Positions 10,901 to 19,900 of a stretch of DNA of 64,000 nt are shown here, in pieces; positions within the stretch are counted from its first letter, which is position 1; the number at the start of each line of letters is the position of its first letter. The notes under the pieces were generated by a model. It ran no database searches. It was not told the origin of the DNA and saw only the letters and a program-made list of their open reading frames with translations. The position numbers were made by a program, and so were the translations under genes. Source of the stretch: Azorinus chamasolen (Eukaryota; Mollusca; Bivalvia; Cardiida; Solecurtidae); assembly GCA_963576725.1 (NCBI GenBank), contig OY755242.1, positions 1,688,404-1,752,403 on the forward strand, in the 5' to 3' direction.

Positions 10901-13900
10901 GAGTGGTTACATGGCCCTGGGTTCGAGCCCCAGTCAAGTTACAGCTTTTTCACCATGTTACATTTACAGAGACAGAATATCAAGCAGCTTGGTTATGATA
11001 TCACAGACTATATAAACTGTTATGTAGCTTGGTTATGATATCACAGACTATATAAACTATTTATGTAGCTTGGTTATGATATCACAGACTATATAAACTG
11101 TTTATGTAGCTTGGTTATGATATCACAGACTATATAAACTATTTATGTAGCTTGGTTATGATATCACAGACTATATAAACTGTTTATGTAGCTTGGTTAT
11201 GATATCACAGACTATATAAACTATTTATGTAGCTTGGTTATGATATCACAGACTATATAAACTGTTTATGTAACTGATAGTTTCTGACATTATACAAAAC
11301 CGAATTAATAATAATTTTTATAAGATATATATATATAGAAATATATATATATAAAGGGGAACATCGATATCTCAAACCTCAGATAACTCGAACTTCTTTA
11401 TAATTGGAGTTCACTCCCTTCTCGTAATATAGATTTATTCTACAATTCACTACAGCATCTATCTATAAAGGCATGCATTAGATTCATGTAGATCGCAAGT
11501 AATACTGAGTTCCAATAATGCAGCTTTACTTTCGATTTGCATTAAACTGTCACATCGAGAAAGTTCCCAAGTTAGCAATAGGCTGACTCGAACTCGTGTC
11601 ATCTCGAAGTAATTTGTACGGTCCTTTAAAGTTCGAGATATCAATGTTCCACTGTACTTTGATAATAGTTCTTCATTGTCTTTGTGAAGATGTTTAATCT
11701 GCTCGTCCTTTTTCTTTAGTTCTTGCCTCCATTTCTCGACGTCATCTCGCCTGTCCTTTTCATACTGCTCTTTGAGCAATTTCATTTGAGTTGCGTTGTT
11801 TTCTGAATGTGATTTCAGTTCATCAATTTTCCTTTCGTACTCATCTTTTTCCGCTTTGTGTTTCTGCGCTGCCTTTTCAAGTTGATCATTCCAATTGGGT
11901 TCACTAGTTAGCGTTTGATACCTGCAATTGACAGTTAAAGGGGAAAATGATCATAAGTACAAGTATATGAAATTCGATATATATGCATAACCACTTCGAT
12001 TCGTTTTAGGCGCAAATGTGTATGGGTAGTCCAAACGTACTATTCTAATAGACCAACAATACTAATCTTCTTCAAATTTCTGTATGCACGACAACACTGT
12101 TACTTGTCTAAACATCAGTATAAGACAACGATGTAACACATTTAAGTGTCTGTATATGTGAAACAACGCTACATGCACGCCTCTAAATATCCGTTCCTCT
12201 TTAAACATAGTGTCTGTTTAAGACAAAATGTTACCTGTGTAAATATCTGTATAAGACAACAATGTTATCAATCTAAGTGTCTGTATAAGGCAACAGTACT
12301 ACAATTCTAAGTACGTATGTGTTAGGCAAACATATTCTGTCTACACAATACCATACTATTACGTAATCAAATGTCTGTTCAAGACAACAATGGCACTAAT
12401 CTAAGTGGCTGTATAAGATATAACATATCAATATTATCTGTCTAAATTCCTGTATAAGATGACTATGTCAGTATAAGTTGACAATGATTATTATCTAAAT
12501 GACGACCGTGCCATTTCTCTAGATGGCTGTACAAGAAATATTATTATACTGCAAAGTAAAATCCTCGATTTTGATTGATCAATTAGCCATGTATAAAAGC
12601 CGTGTATCCCTCTAAATTCTGATGTATATACGGAGTCTTGAGCAACAATGGAATTTCCCCCGTCGAGGTCCTCACTTCATTGCTACAATAAAATAAAAAT
12701 GGCCGACCAGCTTTACTTCGTCGATTCGATCCAAACAACCACTCTCAAACGAAATAACAAGAGTCTGGGGCGGAACAAAGTTATCCATTGAGAAACATTT
12801 TTGTTATAGTTGTTGTATAACAATGCAAATGAATCCGATACGTGGCGAAGGTCTTATTCTGCTCTGATGCTGTAAATGTTGTCAAAGTGCTTGTACAAGT
12901 ACTGATTAGGCCCTAAACCCCCACTTTTACAAAGACAGTCCACACCCAATTCGATTCAGATTTTATTTTTGCACATGCACAGTAAACGTACCTGTAAATT
13001 GCAGCATAGCCGCTCCTTCCAACGCCCATTTTTGAATATTATAAAACCGTCACTTTGACGTCATCTAAATGACGTCGTAATAGCGCCAATCACTCTATAA
13101 AGTTTAACTGTTCTCATGCTGAAAAATAGTGTCTGCTTAACCGCTGATATGCTGGGAGTTTTACTAACGTCTGATTCTTTCAATCTTTTGAGAAACTAAT
13201 GCACTTGGAAGACCCCTTTCTATCCACAAAATGAGCTGGCTATTATACATATATTATGAGCCCATACCTTACAGTATGAGGCCCCTGAGGGGAAGCAAAA
13301 CAACGCCTAAATTAACAACGCTAATTAACTGCTACAAATATTAAACTTTGCAGTATAATAAAATCGTTATACAGATCATTGGCGGGATATCTGACTTTTC
13401 ATTCCCTGCTGAGGAAAATACATGTAGCCCTCGCCTGACGGCTCGGGCAACATGAATTTCCTCAGCAGGAAACAAAAAGTCAGATACCCCGCCAATGATC
13501 TGTATAACTAATATTGTTTCTCCTCTAAATGTATATAAATGTTCGTATACGACGTCAATGTTACTCATCTTAACGCCTGTTATTTAATTAAATGCATGTT
13601 TAAGTTCTTACTTATGTAAATGTCTGTATAAGAAAGTGGTGTTTCCTATCTAAATGTCTATGGAAGTGTTACTTATCTAAATGTCTATATATGACAGAAA
13701 TGTTACAGACAGTAAACCTGTCTACAGCGACCAACATAGTAATAGTTATTAGACAGTTGATAGCTTAATGCAGGACGAAAGATATGCAGAAGCTCCATTT
13801 TGAGTTTTTTCTTGTCCGGCATTAAGCAACCATATGCTATTGTAGATTGACAGACTTATTTATTGCATGGTCGATACAGATAAGACATTTAAATGAGGTA

Positions 13901-16900
13901 GACGTTAAACACTATGGACGACAATATTCAGGATGGTGAGCTTGATTGTATAATTTGATTTGATCGTGGAAACGGATAGAAAAATAAGGTTATGAACATT
14001 TCAGTCACAGAGAGAATACGAGCATGTATCAGATATATGGACTGTCTGTGTTTGAAAGATCAGTTTTCAGGTGACACAAAGGATTTAAAGATGGTAACAC
14101 TGACTTAAAAGATGACCGCAGTCCTGGTTATCCTAGAACTGCTTCTACCAAAGGTAAAGATGCTGCTGTGGCAAATCGAATTAAACAAGAGATCAGCCTT
14201 ACAGTGTCGTAAAAGCAATTTTTGATGACATTGGTATGTCATCGTAAAAAAATGACACAGGAGTTAAACAGGATTTGAGCGCGATTGGTGAACTGTCTTT
14301 GTGAGAAACGTAGCAATTGAAAATTGCTTACAGATGATGGATACTGAATTATAAGTTTTCGCCACAGACACGCGTCAGTCATAAGCAATGTCAAAATATA
14401 CAAAGCGAGGGAAAAGTTTTAAATGCCATATTTTTGAAACCTGAGTTACTTATATTACTCAGATTCCAGTATTGAATTGCCGAACATATACAGATCCTGT
14501 TTTTGGCAGGACAATGTCAAAACAATTTAAAACGAGGGAAAAGTTTTAAATGCCATATTGTTGAAACCTGAGTTACTTATATTACTCAGATTCCAGTATC
14601 GAATTGCTGAACATATACAGATCCCTTTTTGGCAGGGCAATATGCTGTCTCTAGGGGAAACATGTTAATAATATGAACAGAGCTCGTATGATTTTCAACT
14701 TTTCCTTTCTCGAAGAACGTAAATCAGACTCTCGTAGTGCGCCGGGTAGTGCCATGTTCCAGACTGTAGAGTGTTCCCCAAAGGCATATTTGTCTACCTT
14801 AACAAAGAGGATTTCAAGGCAAGAACATCAATGTATTTTCGGCAAAGGGGAATACATGTACTTTGAAGGGTTGAAGTGAACGAATTAGGAGTGAGTCTCA
14901 TAATGCATCTCGAAGAATTCAAATGACACAGCTACAGAGACGCGCGTCGTAGCTGAACATATAAGTATGCAGTAGCGATATATGGTGTGTGAAACTAATA
15001 TGTTTCTTACCGTTTTCCTATTAACATGTCTGATTTGGTACCTCGTTCTATTAACGACACAGAGGAAGGCATGGAGCCAATTTTTCTATTGCATTTTATT
15101 GACACATTAATCCTCGTGCAAAGTGCAACGTTTGAGTGCTGATGAGTCACCGGGTACCACGGCGTCTCAGTAGGAGTCAAGCGTTTTAATGCTTGGTAAA
15201 TAGTGCCTCAAAAGTTTGAGTTACCAATTATGCGTTCTCTAATACAACATCTTATGTTTAATGCTGGGAGAGGCCGTAGATTAAATTGTTAGAAGTGGGT
15301 GAAAAGTTTCCAGCCCTATCACTTAACACGCGACTGTTTTAACCTTTTAATTCTGAGTACGGTCCATCAGTGTTTTCATTATACAGTGCAGCATTCTTAA
15401 TATATTCCATGAAGTATATTTTACTAGAGGGAAGTCGCTAAACAGAAAGCTTCTCTAGGAAGGAGCCCTCTGAACTTGGTCTATATTGTTTGCAGTAGTC
15501 AGTATACGCATGTCCCGCGTTCAAAGGGTAATCAACAAAGTAACATGTTCAAAAAATGATATATTGTAAACTTACATTTTCTCTATGGCTTCATTGCATC
15601 CTTTAATATCCATATGGACATGCTCGTGCGAGGTCAATGATTCACATGTCCGGTCATATATTTGGCTGTTGTCACCTTTCTTCGTGCTGTTTTTAAACAA
15701 TACATACAATGCTGTATAGGATTAAGTTGTATTTTAAGAGTTTTTTCACACAGGACACGTTAAGAATTACAACATTCGCCTTCATTGTTGTGACGTTCAA
15801 CAGTAAACGACAGTAATGAGACGATTTCCTTTTTGGGACACATGGTACTTCAATAATGTTATAGACACACGGTCTGATGCGAAACCACCCAGTCACATTC
15901 CAAAATGACACCAAGACTGAATAAATATGCAACCATCTCAAGTAGAAATGACGGACGTTAAACAGGTGTGGTGGATTTTGACCTTCGTCATAAGCAGATG
16001 TAAACAGTTGAGAATATCGCCGTTCATAAAGAACTGAATCATGTATTTCCCATGAAAATAGACCTATCGTTCGCTTTGAAAAAGTGCTGAATCTCACATT
16101 ACTGGGATCCAACATTTTACTACCTATGTTTTAATCCAGGTGTGATGTATAGTAAATGGATATAAGGGTCATCATAGTTCATTATTCATTTATGAAGTAC
16201 AAATGTACATGTATTTGTTTGACAATGTGTGCAATAATATATTGCCATGTGTGGTATATTTTATACTGAAATAAATCTTTCTATCTAAATATAACTGAAG
16301 CTCGACACGCATAATTATATAAAATGGAAGATAGAGGAGCCTTTACGTTTTGCAAACGAAATTTATGTAGTATTGAAGGGAGAAGGTGGTAGTAGAAATG
16401 GAAGTCAATATCAATTTGATTTTAAATAGTTTTTAATAGCACATGGACATTTGACATTTTGACAATAGTAGAAACTATGGGATCATATCTATTAGGCTTA
16501 TTGTTAATACTTAGGGATTAATTAAGAGGAAAATTAACATGACGTAGGAAGGCCTGCTTAGAGGACGGCCCTAGACGTCCACTCATCTGGGTCTACATTA
16601 TTAGACAACAATGACTCGCTACCCGCACTAAAAGGATTAATAAAATAAAAGTGAAATTTGAACATAGTGCAATGTACATAAACAAAAGACACACCTTCCA
16701 GTTAAATCCTGATTATCTTGCCTTCCTTCAACAATATCAGCCGGGCACTCATTTCCAGTTGTTCCTTCTCCCTTTTCGGCTTCAGTCTTTGGTTTGGTCG
16801 ATCTAATGATTCAAATTGATACAAGATATACACAGTCTATTTGCCCACAATCTGTATTTCATTAACTTTCACCCCGCTGTAAAAATCTGCTCCATTGTGG

Positions 16901-19900
16901 ATGTTGTCTTGTTCGATTAACATTCGGAGAACTACTGATTAAGCCTCTATCTCTTAGGCTATATTTAGATACAGCCTCTTTAGATAAATCTACCGAAAAG
17001 GGGCATTAAAAAGTAAAGTACCTAGTTATAGTCTACTTTCAGTCCGAATGACCGCTCAGCCGACTGTACATTTACTCCCCTGGTCATTTAGTCATTGGCC
17101 TACAATATTGAGCACTGCTAACATATGGCGCAATCATGCAGTCGCAGTACCGGCGAGTGACCCTCACAGGTACCCATTTTAACCCCTGGGTGGAGAGGAT
17201 GTGCGGGTGGGAGACACAGAAAAGCATCCCTGAAATTTCCGGGAGGGACTAGAGTAAAGGAAAAGTTTAGAATTTTGTAGTTTGAAATCATTGTGATAAA
17301 TAGAGCATTTGCTCCTATAGGAGGAAATGCTCTATTTATCACAATGGTTTCACAAAGTCAGAGTCGTCAAAAGTCGTCAATATGGGGGAATGGGTTAAGC
17401 CTTTTTTCCACAAACAGAGTAGACCCAGATCAGACGGCTCCTCAGGAGACGTGTGATCAGGGTCTGCTCTGTTTGCTTATGACATAACAAAAATCTGGTT
17501 CTATATTTCTGTCTGAGCCAAAATATCACGTATTCAGATGCTATTATAGAACATAATCTAATAAATATTCATGTTATCATTTCTTACATGAATATTGAAC
17601 AAGTAAAGGGTTAATATAACACTGGAGAAGATACAATCTAGATTGATAGCTAGTAATAAGTATGATGGAGGTAACGGTGTGCCATCAAAGATCATGCCAT
17701 ACCCAGAAAACGCATACAATAAAATGTTTTGCCTGGAATACTCCTCTTTCTTATCTTAAAGGGCACAATAGAAACATTACAGATTTTTAACACTCCATGT
17801 AAACTGTGCTAATCCGTTTTCTTTTACTTGCAAATTAAAACGATGACCGTCTTTATCCAGTTCACGTTTTTCACTCAGTGCTGTCTTGGTCTGTTTGCTT
17901 CTATGGTACAGTCCGTTTGATTAACCCTCATCATGCTGCATTTTCAAATGGGCTATTCACAAATTCAAACCGGTCAACCTTACGGTAAATACATGTATTT
18001 AGGAATGTTTCCCAAACGGAGTGTAACATGGCAAACAGTGCAGAACCTGATCCGATGGCTCCTCTAGGATCACTCTCATTTGAGTCTACACTGTTTGCAA
18101 ATGACATGAATTACTTGTTTCCCGCATTTCCCGCATTGTAAAGGTTATGATAAAGTTTTAGTAAAACGCACTGGTTGTGATAAGTTTGTGCATGTTTGCA
18201 TTGACCTCGCAACGAGATCAATGTCCCACATTTCCGGTCATAATTTGGCTTTTGCCGTCTTTGTGCGTGCTGTTTCTAAACAATTGAACAATGTATAGAA
18301 ATAATTTATTTTACAATTTTACAGAAATGGTGTTTTCACATAGGAACAGGTAAGACTTACAGCATTCGTTTTCACTGTTATGACGGTAGTAGTTCATTAA
18401 TATTGAGATAATGCCCCCCTAAACCCTGATACGTAGCACGTCTTTAATGTGATAGAAGGCGATTAACACATTGCCTGATGTATAACCACACAGTTACAAT
18501 GTAAATGACACTATACCGATCAATTATGCAGCCATCACATGTAGAAATGGCGGACGGTAAGCAGATGTGGGGATCATAGTATACATACTTAACATTCGTA
18601 ACAAACACATACTATCTAGTTATTTTGGGCTTAGTTGGCCGGCATCGTTCGTTTTTAACACGTTTCGATTCTTACATCACTGAGGACCAACGTTTTACTA
18701 TCTAAATACATTTATTACTGCTTCTTATTTGACCAAGCTTTTACGATATTTGACCAAAATTCAAACAGATCAAACTTACCGTGAATTCATTCAACAAAGT
18801 GGACATGACCAATAGTGCAGATTCTGGGGAAATGGCTCCTCTACAAACCCTCTTATATGGATCAACACTGTTTGCAAAGGACATTTATGACTCATTTCCT
18901 GCATTCGAAACATTGTGTAATTAAACAGATAGCAGACACTACCTTCCAGTTTGATCCTGGTTATCCTGCTTTCTTTCAAAAGCAACCGGGGGCCTATTTC
19001 CAGCTGTTCCCTTTCTCTCTCCGAGTCCAGCCTTTGGTTTCGTCGATCTAATCATTCAAGTAAATACAAGATAAACACATCTCTTTGTATACAATCTTTT
19101 GATCATTAAGCCTTACTCAGCTTTAATATAACGTGTGCTCAATTGTGGATCTTGTTTGAAGCTTTGGAAAAACTATTGACCAATTATCAAACATCCTGGT
19201 TTGCAAATAACGGAACAAGGATTAAGTTAACTATGTAGACAATTCACTTCAGATTGATAATCAGTAATAAGTATTACTAAAGTTAGGGCGTACTATCAAA
19301 GATTATGCCATTACCAGAAAACGAATACAATACATTGATTGTTTATTGTTTACAACCCCTCCCCCTTTTTTATCGTAAAAGGTACACATGAAACGTTGAA
19401 CAGTTTGGTAACACGCCATGTAGGGCTAAAATTGTCCTAATCTTCTTTACGTTACTTGTAATTAACATGTAGCCACTTAAGCCGGTGCTAGGAGTCGTGC
19501 GTATTGGTGCACTTTCAGTAACTGCTCATGAACAGATTCAATAAAAGCGAGTCTGCAATTTTCACTTTTCGCATTGTTGCTTTTGCTTTCGAGGGATATC
19601 CTGCTTTCAGAATTTATCCAGTTCACGTTTTATACTCAGTGCTGCGTTGCAGCCTATTTACTGACATATTACAACCCGTTTTCTTCAGATATAGCTTTAG
19701 TAAAAAGAAAGGTATTCTACTATTCACATATTCTGATAAATATGGTTATAATGTATTATCTTCCATTTGGTATCAATTTTATAGTTTTAGGACAAAAACT
19801 GGCTGTGATATGGGCGAATTGGTAGGTATGGGTCATCATTACGAAAACTGGGGGATTGCCATGGAAACGGTTAAAATACACATAGCCTAAAATAATTTAA

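Larger units (their letters stand above)
15576..17900. repeat. Intragenic duplication, proximal copy
   Basis: Homologous in order to about 18200-19650: exon 7 and its flank (15690-16130 against 18300-18720), exon 6 against exon 5, and the non-coding tail around 17640-17900 against 19250-19650. Different MITEs have since inserted in each copy. Confidence 0.8.
18200..19650. repeat. Intragenic duplication, distal copy
   Basis: See 15576-17900. It contains exon 5 (functional-looking) and a broken copy of exon 7 at 18200-18269. The two copies differ by many substitutions and indels, so the event is not recent. Confidence 0.8.

Noticed and set aside
10984..11275. CRISPR-like array
   Set aside because: Units are contiguous without spacers, and the genome is animal. 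It is a minisatellite.
13341..13568. 75-residue minus-strand frame
   Set aside because: It runs through a long palindrome, and its sequence is explained by the inverted repeat.
15693..16115. 140-residue minus-strand frame
   Set aside because: It lies beyond the acceptor of MIEAP-like exon 7 in an intron, and the duplicated copy near 18.3-18.7 kb does not preserve it.
19528..19890. 120-residue plus-strand frame
   Set aside because: It overlaps another long frame, is AT-biased and partly lies in the duplicated intron segment, whose other copy does not keep it open.
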